Of a DNA stretch of 64,000 nt, positions 29,954-39,175 are shown one piece after another. Numbering within the stretch: the first letter of the stretch is position 1; every line of letters begins with the position of its first letter. The notes below the pieces were generated by a model. The model searched no databases. It saw nothing but the letters and a program-made list of their open reading frames with translations, and was not told the origin of the DNA. A program made the position numbers and the translations under genes. The DNA comes from Roseivirga sp. 4D4. GTDB taxonomy: Bacteria; Bacteroidota; Bacteroidia; Cytophagales; Cyclobacteriaceae. The stretch lies in the NCBI RefSeq assembly GCF_001747095.1, contig NZ_MDGP01000001.1:1347001-1411000 (forward strand). Direction: 5' to 3'.

Positions 29954-32900
29954 CTATTTCTTCTTCAACCCTGGTAAACCTTGGGGTTTTTCAGAGTGCC
30001 AATAGAATGGTCCCGCCTTTTTCTTCCTTGGATATTCTTCATCCAAAGTATTAGCATTATAAAGGCGACCGTTTTTCATCACATGACTGATCTTATTCGT
30101 ATTTCTGATGTTATCCAATGGATTGGCATCTAAAATCACAAGGTCGGCCAACTTTCCAGCTTCAATAGACCCGATATCGCCTTCAAGACCAATCGCTGTG
30201 GCTCCAAGAATAGTTGCCGTTTTAAGCGCATTAAGGTTAGACATTCCGCCAGAGGCTACTGACCATAATTCCCAATGGTAACCAAGGCCTTGTAACTGTC
30301 CGTGACTACCCACACCTGCAAGCCCACCTGCTTCTACGACAGCATTGACACCTTCAGCGTGCTTCTTAAAGACATGCTCTTCATCCATGAACCACCCTGG
30401 TCTTCTTCTCGACTTTTGCGCTAATTCAGCGTATGGCGTAAACCGTGATAGCTTCTCATCATGATATGGGTTCTCTCTAGAGTAATAGTAGTTCTCAGCC
30501 CAAGGACCGCCATAAGCCACCAAAAGTGTAGACGTATAAGCCATCTTGGATTCAGCCACAGAGTGGATCACATCCTTGTAAAGAGGTGCAATCGGCAATG
30601 AATGCTCATGTCCGGGATAGCCATCGATCATCTGAGTCATATTCAGTTTGAAATCGAGTCCACCTTCGGTAGTAGGCATTAACTTCTGCTCTTTAGCCGC
30701 CTGAATAATCCACTGCCTGTGCTTACGGTTTCCTACCAAATACATCTTGATCGTCTTGGTATTATAGTACTCACTGTATTGCTTGAGGATCTTCTTGGTC
30801 TGATCCAAGCTCTTCAGGTTATATGACCAGAAACCTACACCAGGGCCTGTAGAGTATACTCTTGGGCCTAAAATATCACCCGTTTCAACCATGTCAGAAT
30901 AAGTCAATACATCTGTTGTGGCAGTTTGAGGATCTCTAGTGGCGGTAACACCATAAGCAAGGTTTGCCGCATACACCCAAACTTGGTTTTTATGCAATCC
31001 CCATGCAGGCCACATATGTGCATGTGTGTCAACCATACCCGGGATAATCGTCTTACCAGAGACATCTATCACTTCGGTTCTTCTCGGTACTGTGAGCGAT
31101 CCAGAAGGACCGACAGCCTTGATTCTCGCATTCTCGATCAGGATATCACCATTTTCAATGACCTCATCACCATTCATTGTAATGATTCTTGCTCCCTTCA
31201 ATAGAGCTCTTCCTTCAGGAATGTCTTTAGTAGCTTTCATCACCACTTCAATCTCTTCGGCACGATAGCCTTCATTCTCTTTCTTGGCTTTGTCAGCTGC
31301 TTTTTCTTCGTCTGTTTTAGCTTTTTCAGCAGCCTCTTTATCAGCTTTTTGCTTTTCCTTCTCTTCCTTTGTCATCTCCTTTTCTGCCTTCTCCTTCGCC
31401 TTCTTAGCAGCAGAGACACTATCAGCATAAGCCTTCGACTCATCTAAATCATAGATAAAATGAGATTTACCAAGAGACCAGTGGACCTTCTTAGCATCAC
31501 TTGACCATGCTGGAAACTCCCCACCAATCTCGGTCAATTGCCATGAAGGAAACTGAGCACTTGAAGGATTTGCCACAGAAATAGTAGGTGTTTGACCCAA
31601 CTTGGGCACAGTCACTACATAAATGTGATTGTTGATCTGAGCCATAGCCCTGTCACCTTCTGGAGCCATAAAAATTGCCGCAGCTCTTGAAGGCGGATTG
31701 TTTTCTCTCCAGCCCTCTCCTTCCTGCAATGATGAGTTCTGTCCATCAGCCCATGGGTCGATAATATGATCATTGCCATGCCCATCGGCAGGATTAGAAC
31801 CGTAAGTTCTGATTCCTGTGATTGCAATTACTCTTTTTTCGTCAGTACCATCCCAACGCACAGAACTCAAACCTTGAAATCCACTAAGGTAGATCCGATC
31901 ATTACTATTCACAAAGTGAGGATTGCCCTTGCCCCGTGTCTTCATAATGAAATTGACATCTCCGCCATCAGCAGAAATCCAGCAAAGGTCTTCCGTGGAG
32001 CGTGGTGCCCCTGGACCGGCAGCATCTTTTAGATTCTGAGCACTACCTCGAGTAAATACTATTTTACCGTTCTTATTCCAGGCAGGAGTACCATAAATGG
32101 CTGATGTCTTTGTCAGCTTCACTGGTCGAGGCCTTCCATCTACGTTCACTTTGTACATAGAACCGCCCTCTGCATCTGACCAAGTGACAAAAGCTACTGA
32201 AGAGCCATCCGGAGACCAAGTAGGCTGTGCCTCAGTCATGTTCATGTCCGTTAGACGCCTTGGTTCACCATCAGGTAGGTTCATCACGTATAGCTTATTC
32301 AAAGAAGTGAATGCTAGTTTTGATCCATCAGGAGACGGCACACCATCTCTGATTTGAGTCACTATCATTTCCTTGTCATCAGATATTGGATATTCGAACT
32401 TCAAGCGTGGCCCCATTTCAAGTTCCACATCTACGTCCATCGGAATTTCGACTGCAGTACCACCAGAAACAGCAATTCTATATAGTTTACCTCCCCATGA
32501 GGCTACCACTTGCTTACTATCAGGTGTAAAAGACATGGCGGGTAAGACACCTAGAGGAGCTATCGATTCTTGCTCGTCTCTTTGTACTGGATAGGCTAAC
32601 CATTTCTCATCACCTGTATTCAGATCTCTTAGAATAAGGCCCGTTTCATCTTCGTATCGCGAACCGTATACCATCCATTTTCCATCAGGAGAAAGGGTTG
32701 GTGTAAAAGCTGAACCATAACGAGAAGTCACCGTTGCATTTTGTCCATTCTCTCGATCATAAACTCCAATTTGATACTGTGGTAGCTGCGCATTGTAATT
32801 CCAGGCACCATTTCGCTGTGAGTAATAAATGAAACGCCCATCAGCACTAAAGGCTGGCTCTACAGTTTTGAGGTTAGAAGGATTCTTAATAAGCTGAAAG

Positions 32901-33454
32901 CCCCCGCCTCCATCTTTGTGATACATAAAGAGCTTAAAACTTCTTCTGCCCTTTGAAACCACCACATAGTCTCCGTCAGGGCTCCACTCCACAGACTGAA
33001 CCCACTCGTTATTTCCTTTGGTGATTTGTGTCGTTTCTTTGGAATCTAGCTCCATGATCCAGGCATTCTCGCTCCCACTTCTGTCAGACGTAAAGGCAAT
33101 GTGTTTTCCGTCAGGACTATATCTTGGGTGGGTATCATAAGCCATACCTTCTGTCAGGCGTGTAGCCTTACCACCGGCAAATGGCATGGTATAGATATCA
33201 CCTAACATGTCAAAAATGATGGTACTGCCATCTGGACTAATGTCAACTGATACCCAGGTGCCCTCTGTTGTATTAAATTTAAGTGTTCTTTCTGCTTTAA
33301 GCGGCAAGTCCTTGAAGGTCTCTTGTCCTTTTTTTGTTGTGTCTTTGTCATCTTGCCATGGCATGGCCATAGCGGGTTGAATGGCGAAAAAAATACCCAG
33401 TGCTAAGTAAGCCATGAGTTTCCTTCTAACCTTTTGATTGAAGGTGGTTTGCAT
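29954..33454 (-). CDS. WD40-like propeller/amidohydrolase fusion, secreted
   Basis: This 1166-residue protein has a signal peptide and then TolB-type PD40 beta-propeller repeats (about 60-690; repeats such as YSPDGKHIAFTSDRSG and WSPDGSSVAFVTWSD). A highly charged Lys/Glu helix follows (about 705-760, KEKAEKEMTKEEKEKQKADK). The last 400 residues are an amidohydrolase with the metal motif GMVDTHAHMW and a late GSHGQLQG. Such fusions are common in Bacteroidota and are annotated as amidohydrolases or dipeptidase-like; the true substrate is unknown. The charged linker is probably a rigid spacer. Confidence 0.87.
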   Translation of the reverse strand: MQTTFNQKVRRKLMAYLALGIFFAIQPAMAMPWQDDKDTTKKGQETFKDLPLKAERTLKFNTTEGTWVSVDISPDGSTIIFDMLGDIYTMPFAGGKATRLTEGMAYDTHPRYSPDGKHIAFTSDRSGSENAWIMELDSKETTQITKGNNEWVQSVEWSPDGDYVVVSKGRRSFKLFMYHKDGGGGFQLIKNPSNLKTVEPAFSADGRFIYYSQRNGAWNYNAQLPQYQIGVYDRENGQNATVTSRYGSAFTPTLSPDGKWMVYGSRYEDETGLILRDLNTGDEKWLAYPVQRDEQESIAPLGVLPAMSFTPDSKQVVASWGGKLYRIAVSGGTAVEIPMDVDVELEMGPRLKFEYPISDDKEMIVTQIRDGVPSPDGSKLAFTSLNKLYVMNLPDGEPRRLTDMNMTEAQPTWSPDGSSVAFVTWSDAEGGSMYKVNVDGRPRPVKLTKTSAIYGTPAWNKNGKIVFTRGSAQNLKDAAGPGAPRSTEDLCWISADGGDVNFIMKTRGKGNPHFVNSNDRIYLSGFQGLSSVRWDGTDEKRVIAITGIRTYGSNPADGHGNDHIIDPWADGQNSSLQEGEGWRENNPPSRAAAIFMAPEGDRAMAQINNHIYVVTVPKLGQTPTISVANPSSAQFPSWQLTEIGGEFPAWSSDAKKVHWSLGKSHFIYDLDESKAYADSVSAAKKAKEKAEKEMTKEEKEKQKADKEAAEKAKTDEEKAADKAKKENEGYRAEEIEVVMKATKDIPEGRALLKGARIITMNGDEVIENGDILIENARIKAVGPSGSLTVPRRTEVIDVSGKTIIPGMVDTHAHMWPAWGLHKNQVWVYAANLAYGVTATRDPQTATTDVLTYSDMVETGDILGPRVYSTGPGVGFWSYNLKSLDQTKKILKQYSEYYNTKTIKMYLVGNRKHRQWIIQAAKEQKLMPTTEGGLDFKLNMTQMIDGYPGHEHSLPIAPLYKDVIHSVAESKMAYTSTLLVAYGGPWAENYYYSRENPYHDEKLSRFTPYAELAQKSRRRPGWFMDEEHVFKKHAEGVNAVVEAGGLAGVGSHGQLQGLGYHWELWSVASGGMSNLNALKTATILGATAIGLEGDIGSIEAGKLADLVILDANPLDNIRNTNKISHVMKNGRLYNANTLDEEYPRKKKAGPFYWHSEKPQGLPGLKKK

Positions 33455-33548
33455 AGGAGGTTTGGTTTTGGATTAAAAATGACTCGTAATTTAACAAAAT
33501 ACTGGCTCCCAAAGAGGCTGAATATCCTTATCATTGTAAAAAAACCAC

Positions 33549-34559
33549 ATGGCCAAAAGGACATCATCTGGAAGTCGCAAAGCCTCTTCAAAAAGAGCTC
33601 CTACTCGCAAAAAATCAACAAAAGGAAAAGGCACGAGCCTCGGTAGGATCACCTTAGGTCTGCTAATACTGGTCGCTCTGGGCTATGCAGGACTTGCGAT
33701 AAATGAAGGAAAGCTAGTTCCGGAGGTTATTGAGAACTTCGAGCTGCCGGCCATTCAGGATTCGGAACCAGAGGGTGAATCTGAACCCATTCAAGCCACT
33801 GAGGAACCTATTCCCACGGAAAATGACGCAAAAATCGAACTCGACTTCGAAGACTTTGATTTATACTTTACCAAGGCTTTTGACTTTATGTGGCCAGCCT
33901 ACTCCTCTGGTCAAGCGATTATCGAAAGGCCTTACTATACGCTTCGCTATAGCGAAGAACATGAGCAAGCGATGTGGGTTGCTTATAAGCTTTCCGCAGA
34001 TAGTTTAAAACAAGAAAAGTTTCCACGTAAAGATAATTTCAGAAAGGACCCCAGAGTCAGAACTGGTTCGGCCGAATTATCTGATTATAAAGGATCAGGC
34101 TATGACCGAGGGCACTTGGCTCCAGCAGCTGATTTCTCTTATGATGAATTTGCGCTTTCACAAACATTCTATATGAGCAACATGAGTCCTCAGGTAGCTT
34201 CTTTTAACAGAGGAGTTTGGAAAAAACTTGAAGAACAGGTTAGAAAATGGTCCATAGAAGAGTCTGAAGTATATGTAGTTACAGGACCTATATTAAATAA
34301 AGAGTTTATTACGATTGGAAGCAATGAGGTTTCAGTACCGGAGCAATATTATAAGATCATTTTGGATGTCCATAAACCGGAAATTAAGGCGATTGCTTTC
34401 TTACTCAAAAATGAAAAGAGCAGCGCTTCACTGGAAACCTTTGTTGTGACCATTGATCAAATTGAGGCACTATCAGGCTTGGATTTCTTCCCTTCTATGC
34501 CTGATGACCTTGAAGATGCACTGGAAGGCAATATTGAGAAGAGCTCTTGGTTTGACTAG
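33549..34559 (+). CDS. Membrane-anchored DNA/RNA non-specific endonuclease (NUC1 family)
   Basis: The 336-residue protein has a strongly basic N-terminus (residues 1-30), one membrane helix (about 34-51), an acidic linker rich in Glu and Pro, and a beta-beta-alpha-metal nuclease domain. The signature DRGHLAPAADF puts the catalytic His at 189, and SNMSPQVASFNRGVWKKLE supplies the Asn metal ligand. It should cleave DNA and RNA outside the cytoplasm, perhaps for nutrient scavenging. It is divergent from the WD40-amidohydrolase gene and followed by a strong terminator. Confidence 0.93.
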   Translation: MAKRTSSGSRKASSKRAPTRKKSTKGKGTSLGRITLGLLILVALGYAGLAINEGKLVPEVIENFELPAIQDSEPEGESEPIQATEEPIPTENDAKIELDFEDFDLYFTKAFDFMWPAYSSGQAIIERPYYTLRYSEEHEQAMWVAYKLSADSLKQEKFPRKDNFRKDPRVRTGSAELSDYKGSGYDRGHLAPAADFSYDEFALSQTFYMSNMSPQVASFNRGVWKKLEEQVRKWSIEESEVYVVTGPILNKEFITIGSNEVSVPEQYYKIILDVHKPEIKAIAFLLKNEKSSASLETFVVTIDQIEALSGLDFFPSMPDDLEDALEGNIEKSSWFD

Positions 34560-34584
34560 CTACCTTACAGAGTAGAAAGCACAA

Positions 34585-34613
34585 AAAAAGGAGCCATTTA
34601 ATGGCTCCTTTTT
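34585..34613. terminator. Intrinsic terminator
   Basis: The perfect 13-bp stem AAAAAGGAGCCAT/ATGGCTCCTTTTT has a 3-nt loop (TTA) and T-rich and A-rich flanks. It lies between the convergent nuclease gene and the small secreted-protein gene and can serve both. Confidence 0.93.
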
Positions 34614-34631
34614 AATTCCAAAGATTGGATT

Positions 34632-35024
34632 CTAGTTCTTTTTTTGTCTTTCGGCAGTAATGGCAAGCTCATCTTCGCCAGTATAAACTGCACCTTCCAT
34701 TTCATCTCCGTCAAATTTCAATTCCATTTCCATGGACTGACCTTCAACCGAAATGGTACCCTCCATTACATTCTTTTCAAACGTAATATCTTCAAGGGTC
34801 ATATCTCCATAGATATCACTTTTGATAGTCACTGAGTATTCTCCATCTTCCATTGCCACAATCATTTCACCTGTAACATTTCCGTCAGGAGTTTCCACCT
34901 CATAATCCCACGTACCTGTTGGATCATATTTAGTTTGTGCCCACTCTTCTGCATTAAGAGATACAGCTACTAAGAACAACATAGCGACAGCAGAGGCTTT
35001 AAGAATAGTTGATAAATTTTTCAT
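34632..35024 (-). CDS. Small secreted beta-rich protein
   Basis: The 130-residue product has a signal peptide cleaved after about SLNAEE. A mature beta-barrel-like domain follows: DPTGTWDYEVETPDGNVTGE, regular alternating strands with many Met and Glu, and a lysine tail. The pattern GxWxYxVxTPDGxVxG is seen in many Bacteroidota exported lipocalin-like proteins. No catalytic residues are visible, so function is unknown. Its 3' end faces the strong terminator. Confidence 0.75.
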   Translation of the reverse strand: MKNLSTILKASAVAMLFLVAVSLNAEEWAQTKYDPTGTWDYEVETPDGNVTGEMIVAMEDGEYSVTIKSDIYGDMTLEDITFEKNVMEGTISVEGQSMEMELKFDGDEMEGAVYTGEDELAITAERQKKN

Positions 35025-35150
35025 TTTGATTTGAGTTTTTTGTTTTACTAATATAAGATGCTAACCGCCTGCAAAAGGTTGCTTCCGTTTATACTTCATA
35101 AAAAAAATGAATTCTTCAGAGTAAACCTAGACAAGAAACATGATAAATTT

Positions 35151-35762
35151 CTATCTACAGTGCTTGGCCAAGGCAGCTTTAGCCTCTTCTGCACCCAGAG
35201 CAAGTGCTCTATTGAGATCATTACACGCTCCAGATTTCTGGTTGAAAACAATCTTTAAGGCACCTCTATACAAAAATGCTTCGGCATTTTTTCTATCAAA
35301 CTCAATAGCAAGGTCATAGTTCTTCTTAGCATCATCAAAAAGTGATTTCTGATGCAAACAACGTCCTTTGATCAAATAGGCCGTAGATTCTCTCCCGTCT
35401 GTTGCTATCACTTTATCACAAAATGCAATAGCCTTATTGTAGTCTTTCTTGTTATACCAGTATTGCGCCATACTGAGATTGGCATTCAGGTTTTCATTAT
35501 CCAAATCTAAAACCCTGATAAAATCTTTTCTTGCGCTCTCAATGTCTCCAAGCTCCTCGTAGGCCCTACCACGATTATAAATCGACTTAATATCTTTTGG
35601 TTTGGTCGACAAATATTCATTGTAAGCCTCCACTGCTTCACGATACTTTCCATCACGAAATAGTCCATCTGCTTCCTTAGTCAGGCCTGAATTACAAGCA
35701 CTTAGAACTGCCACAAAGACCATTACAAGTAAGAAACTCAGTGTTTTTTTCATTTTTTTCAT
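35151..35762 (-). CDS. TPR-repeat lipoprotein
   Basis: This 203-residue lipoprotein (lipobox VAVLSACNSG) contains about four to five tetratricopeptide repeats. Examples are YREAVEAYNEYLSTKPKDIK, ARKDFIRVLDLDNENLNANL, YNKAIAFCDKVIATDGREST and AKKNYDLAIEFDRKNAEAFL. It probably acts as a protein-protein scaffold at the outer membrane. Two starts are possible (35762 or 35753). A well-matched -7 box and a palindrome lie just upstream. The small secreted-protein gene follows on the same strand after 126 bp. Confidence 0.87.
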   Translation of the reverse strand: MKKMKKTLSFLLVMVFVAVLSACNSGLTKEADGLFRDGKYREAVEAYNEYLSTKPKDIKSIYNRGRAYEELGDIESARKDFIRVLDLDNENLNANLSMAQYWYNKKDYNKAIAFCDKVIATDGRESTAYLIKGRCLHQKSLFDDAKKNYDLAIEFDRKNAEAFLYRGALKIVFNQKSGACNDLNRALALGAEEAKAALAKHCR

Positions 35763-35783
35763 ATCTCCTCAAATATGCGACCG

Positions 35784-35818
35784 CAAAGGTAGGGTTTTCT
35801 GTTAGTTGGAGAACTAAC
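35784..35818 (-). promoter_or_regulatory. Candidate promoter and palindrome of the TPR lipoprotein gene
   Basis: Read on the minus strand, TACCTTTG (35784-35791) is an exact TAnnTTTG -7 box 22 bp before the ATG. Ten bases further upstream is a perfect palindrome, GTTAGTT-GGAG-AACTAAC (35801-35818), where the -33 region would fall; no TTTG is present there. A regulator might replace -33 contacts. Inferred from consensus only. Confidence 0.45.
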
Positions 35819-35954
35819 AACACCAAATTAAACCAAATGTTATGGATCGGAATTAAATCGACCTCACGGTTAACGAAATTTCGCTTTACGGGGTTTTCGT
35901 CTCGCTTCACTGAAAATTTAGAACATTCACCCCTACCTATGGTATGCTATCACT

Positions 35955-36644
35955 ATGCATTATCATCTGACGGCCATTTTGCTGCTGCTTTCTTTTCCTT
36001 TCTGCAAAGCTCAGTCGAGTTTAGGCGAAAAAAGAATATCTGAAAGCACGAATGTTGAATACTTAGTCTCCCTGCCCAAGGGCTACCAGACGGATGGAAA
36101 TGGATCGGCCATGATACTATTCCTACACGGTGGAGATGGCTCAAACACAAAACATCACCCAAAGAAATATGCAGCCGAGGCAGGTATAGAAATGGACTTC
36201 ATGGTTGTTGCCCCTAAATGTGCCTCTGGCTGCAATTGGTCTTCCTTTAATTTCGATGCCCTTCTGACGGAAGTAACTGATCAGTTTAATGTGGACAAAG
36301 AGCGGATTTATGTCACCGGCTATAGCTATGGAGGTTATGGTACTTGGAGTGCCATATCCAGACACCCTCAATGGTTTGCCGCAGCAGTTCCAATTGCCGG
36401 AGGTGGCAACACAGATGTTGTGTGCAATGCAAAGAATGTTGCGGTCTGGGCCTTTCATGGAGATAAAGACAGTGTAACCTCATATACTCAATCGAAAAGG
36501 CTTATAGAAAAGCTCCAGACCTGCGAAGCCAAAGCCAAACTAGAAACCTTTGAGGGTGCCGACCATTGGATTTGGCCAGCGATCTACAAGGATCAAAGAC
36601 TTTACGATTGGCTTTCAAAACAGACCAATACTCAATCTCACTAA
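35955..36644 (+). CDS. Secreted esterase/dienelactone hydrolase-like protein
   Basis: The 229-residue alpha/beta hydrolase has a signal peptide (LLLLSFPFCKAQS). The oxyanion motif is FLHGGDGSN, the nucleophile elbow GYSYGGYG, and the Asp and His lie in AFHGDKDSV and GADHWIW. Several Cys (KCASGCNW, VVCNA) could form disulfides in the periplasm. It resembles LpqC/feruloyl-esterase-like or phospholipase-carboxylesterase proteins. The DinB-like gene follows after 12 bp, so an operon of secreted proteins is likely. Confidence 0.82.
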   Translation: MHYHLTAILLLLSFPFCKAQSSLGEKRISESTNVEYLVSLPKGYQTDGNGSAMILFLHGGDGSNTKHHPKKYAAEAGIEMDFMVVAPKCASGCNWSSFNFDALLTEVTDQFNVDKERIYVTGYSYGGYGTWSAISRHPQWFAAAVPIAGGGNTDVVCNAKNVAVWAFHGDKDSVTSYTQSKRLIEKLQTCEAKAKLETFEGADHWIWPAIYKDQRLYDWLSKQTNTQSH

Positions 36645-36656
36645 ACCTTCAACACT

Positions 36657-37196
36657 ATGCGAATTCTTTCGACCCTACTCTGTCTATTCCTTTGGACGTC
36701 TATTGCAGCTCAAGAAAAATCTGAAACGAGGTTTGGCAGCGACTTTGCCAAAGCATGGAAACGCCACAAAATATACACCCTGAGACTCGTTGAGGCCATG
36801 CCTGAGAAGAGCTATGATTATAAACCTGAAGACAATGCCAGGTCATTTAAGGAAATGGCCATGCACTTAGTTGGTGCCAACTACATGTTCGCATCAATTG
36901 CAAGTAGTCAAGATTCTCCCGTTGACCGAACTATGCTTAATGCTGATGGAAAGACAAAAGAACAGATTGTCAAAATGTTGACAGAATCATTTGACTACTC
37001 ACTGAATGCTGTACTCAATGTTAATGAAGAAACGCTCAAAAAAACGGCTCCTTGGGGAAACCCTATTGAACAAAGTACGACACGCACCTTTAAAGAAATA
37101 TTTCATGTAATGCGCGAACATGCAGCCCATCATCGGGGAGCCATGACTGTCTACCTAAGATTAAATGGCATAACGCCTCCCGGATTCATCGATTAA
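36657..37196 (+). CDS. Exported DinB-like four-helix protein
   Basis: The 179-residue product has a signal peptide (LLCLFLWTSIAAQ), then a DinB/YfiT fold. The metal-binding His are probably in MAMHLVGANY and in VMREHAAHHRG, and the C-terminal YLRLNGITPP is family-typical. Most DinB-like proteins are cytosolic thiol-dependent transferases; this one should be periplasmic. It lies between the esterase and TPR-like genes, all closely spaced on the same strand. Confidence 0.82.
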   Translation: MRILSTLLCLFLWTSIAAQEKSETRFGSDFAKAWKRHKIYTLRLVEAMPEKSYDYKPEDNARSFKEMAMHLVGANYMFASIASSQDSPVDRTMLNADGKTKEQIVKMLTESFDYSLNAVLNVNEETLKKTAPWGNPIEQSTTRTFKEIFHVMREHAAHHRGAMTVYLRLNGITPPGFID

Positions 37197-37219
37197 CCTA
37201 TTATAAACCCGATTTGAAA

Positions 37220-38050
37220 ATGAAGAAGTTCTCAATCATATTACTAGCGATAAGTCTTGTTGCACTGAATTCAAAATCCAATGCGCAGACCAATGACAGC
37301 AAGTTACTACCATCTGAAGCCTTGGTATTAATGTACAATGCCGTTGACCTCAACCCCGATAAAAAACGTATCGAAAATACCAAGCCCTACCAGTCACGAG
37401 TCATCACAGAAGGCTTGCAAGGAGATGAGATCTTTTACTTAGGCGAGACCTATTTTTGGAATTTTATGCCAAAAGAGGCTGCTGAAGCCTACAGTCAGTT
37501 TTTGGAAGAAGACTCGCCTCGAGGAAGAGCTTCCTGGCAACGGTACCTACAAATACAATTCAGGGCCTTTGACAAACACGATTTCGTTGAAGAAAAGTTA
37601 TCGGAGTATCGAAAGAAGTTTAAACCCACTCCTGACGACAGATATGGTATTTATGGACAAGTCATCAACGTGGCAAACCTTTATCTAGAACGTGGCGAAC
37701 ACGAAAAAGTACTTGAGCTTATCAATGAAGAGCTAGCATACATTAATTATGGCGGAGCCTACAATTCTCTGCTTTTACCAGCATATTTCCATGCGTCCTA
37801 CAGAAGCTTAGGTAAAGTTGACGAAGCTGTAACAGCACTGAAAAAGGCCAAGGCCGGATTAATGGAGACATTGGATAAAAGAAAACAGAAGAAGACTTCA
37901 AATGAAGAATTTCAATATGTAGCTCATTCCAGACCTGTGGCCAGTATGGAGACCATCATGACTTCAAAATTGAGCCATACTCAGATGAATGATAAATTTG
38001 AAGCACTTATTCAATCCATTTCGAGAGCTCTAGAATTATATGGTGGATAA
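37220..38050 (+). CDS. Exported TPR-like helical protein
   Basis: The protein has 276 residues from the ATG at 37220; the frame also opens at a TTG two codons earlier. A signal peptide (FSIILLAISLVALNSKSNAQ) precedes an all-helical region with loosely spaced TPR-like pairs, for example NVANLYLERGEHEKVLELIN and AYRSLGKVDEAVTALKKAKA-like units. No enzymatic motif was seen. It ends 54 bp before the sensor kinase and could be a partner or target of that system, but nothing proves this. Confidence 0.65.
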   Translation: MKKFSIILLAISLVALNSKSNAQTNDSKLLPSEALVLMYNAVDLNPDKKRIENTKPYQSRVITEGLQGDEIFYLGETYFWNFMPKEAAEAYSQFLEEDSPRGRASWQRYLQIQFRAFDKHDFVEEKLSEYRKKFKPTPDDRYGIYGQVINVANLYLERGEHEKVLELINEELAYINYGGAYNSLLLPAYFHASYRSLGKVDEAVTALKKAKAGLMETLDKRKQKKTSNEEFQYVAHSRPVASMETIMTSKLSHTQMNDKFEALIQSISRALELYGG

Positions 38051-38103
38051 AACCAGCTTAAAAAAATGGCGTATCATTGGTATTGCTATTGAATCTAGCT
38101 CAA

Positions 38104-39171
38104 GTGAATAAACGTACCCTGAGTAATATAGCGGCCGTCATCTTATGCTGGCTGCTTTTCGTTGTTATTGACCTGCTTAAAAAGGGCAATATCTTGTCTA
38201 TGGAAAGCATTCAGGTATTGAGGTACATTGCAGGTACCAGCATTTGGATATTGCTTACATTCCCCCTATTCAGGATTTTTGAGAAAACCTCTGACCTGAA
38301 ACTTACCAAAAGGGCACTGGCCCTTATTCTTTTGGGTATTGCAGTAGGAGTATTCAAGAATTTCGTGACTTGGTTCGTAGTCTTTATCGTGGGTGTTTCT
38401 TCAGGATCATATTCCGCCACTTGGTTCTCTCTCCAGAAATTCTACAGCTACATTACCCTATTCTATTATATGGAAGCGATCATCATTACATGGGTGCTGC
38501 TGATCATATTCTACATGTTGGAACTCTATAAGAATTATCAAGAAAAAAGCCTTGAAACAGCTCAGTTAGCGTCACAACTGGCAAACGCACAATTGGAATC
38601 TTTGCGAATGCAATTACAACCCCACTTTCTGTTTAATGCCCATAATACCGTTTCGATGCTCATTCGTACCAAAAAATACGATCAGGCTACTGAGATGATT
38701 TCTAAGATCAGCGATCTTTTGCGAAATTCTTTAAAACGGGAAGAGCGACAGTTAATCACGCTACACCAAGAGATAGAGTTGATTAAGAATTATCTGGAAA
38801 TAGAAGAAGTTCGCTTTGAAGACCATTTGAAGGTTGACTTCCGAATAGATCCCAATACCCTTGACTACTTAGTCCCCAACTTGTTACTGCAGCCATTGAT
38901 AGAAAATGCTTTCAAACATGGCATATCAAAGAATTTAGACGAGGCCAAACTCAGCATTGAAAGTACTTTAGACAGTGATAAACTGATAATGACAGTTCAT
39001 AATACGGGGCCCAACTTACCTTTAGATTTTAAAATTGAAGAAGTCACTGGGATAGGCCTGAATAACGTAATTGAAAGACTGAACAAGCTGTACGGCCCTG
39101 ACCATAGCTTTGAAATCAAGAATAGCGACTCAGGTGTTAAAGTTGAAATTCGTCTTCCATTAGATACATAA
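38104..39171 (+). CDS. LytS/YehU-type sensor histidine kinase
   Basis: The kinase starts at GTG 38104 (a TTG at 38077 is also in frame) and is about 355 residues long. Four membrane helices span the first 140 residues, then comes a coiled coil (EKSLETAQLASQLANAQLE). The His_kinase domain has the phospho-accepting His in MQLQPHFLFNAHN (His174), and the GHKL ATPase has LLLQPLIENAFKHG and GIGLNNVIERL. There is no separate extracellular domain, so it probably senses within the membrane. The LytTR response regulator starts 4 bp after the stop. Confidence 0.92.
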   Translation: MNKRTLSNIAAVILCWLLFVVIDLLKKGNILSMESIQVLRYIAGTSIWILLTFPLFRIFEKTSDLKLTKRALALILLGIAVGVFKNFVTWFVVFIVGVSSGSYSATWFSLQKFYSYITLFYYMEAIIITWVLLIIFYMLELYKNYQEKSLETAQLASQLANAQLESLRMQLQPHFLFNAHNTVSMLIRTKKYDQATEMISKISDLLRNSLKREERQLITLHQEIELIKNYLEIEEVRFEDHLKVDFRIDPNTLDYLVPNLLLQPLIENAFKHGISKNLDEAKLSIESTLDSDKLIMTVHNTGPNLPLDFKIEEVTGIGLNNVIERLNKLYGPDHSFEIKNSDSGVKVEIRLPLDT

Positions 39172-39175
39172 GATT

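Noticed and set aside
31265..31430. Lys/Glu-rich stretch in the amidohydrolase as an assembly or frameshift artefact
   Set aside because: The frame is continuous through it, and charged helical linkers are common between the propeller and amidohydrolase domains of this family.
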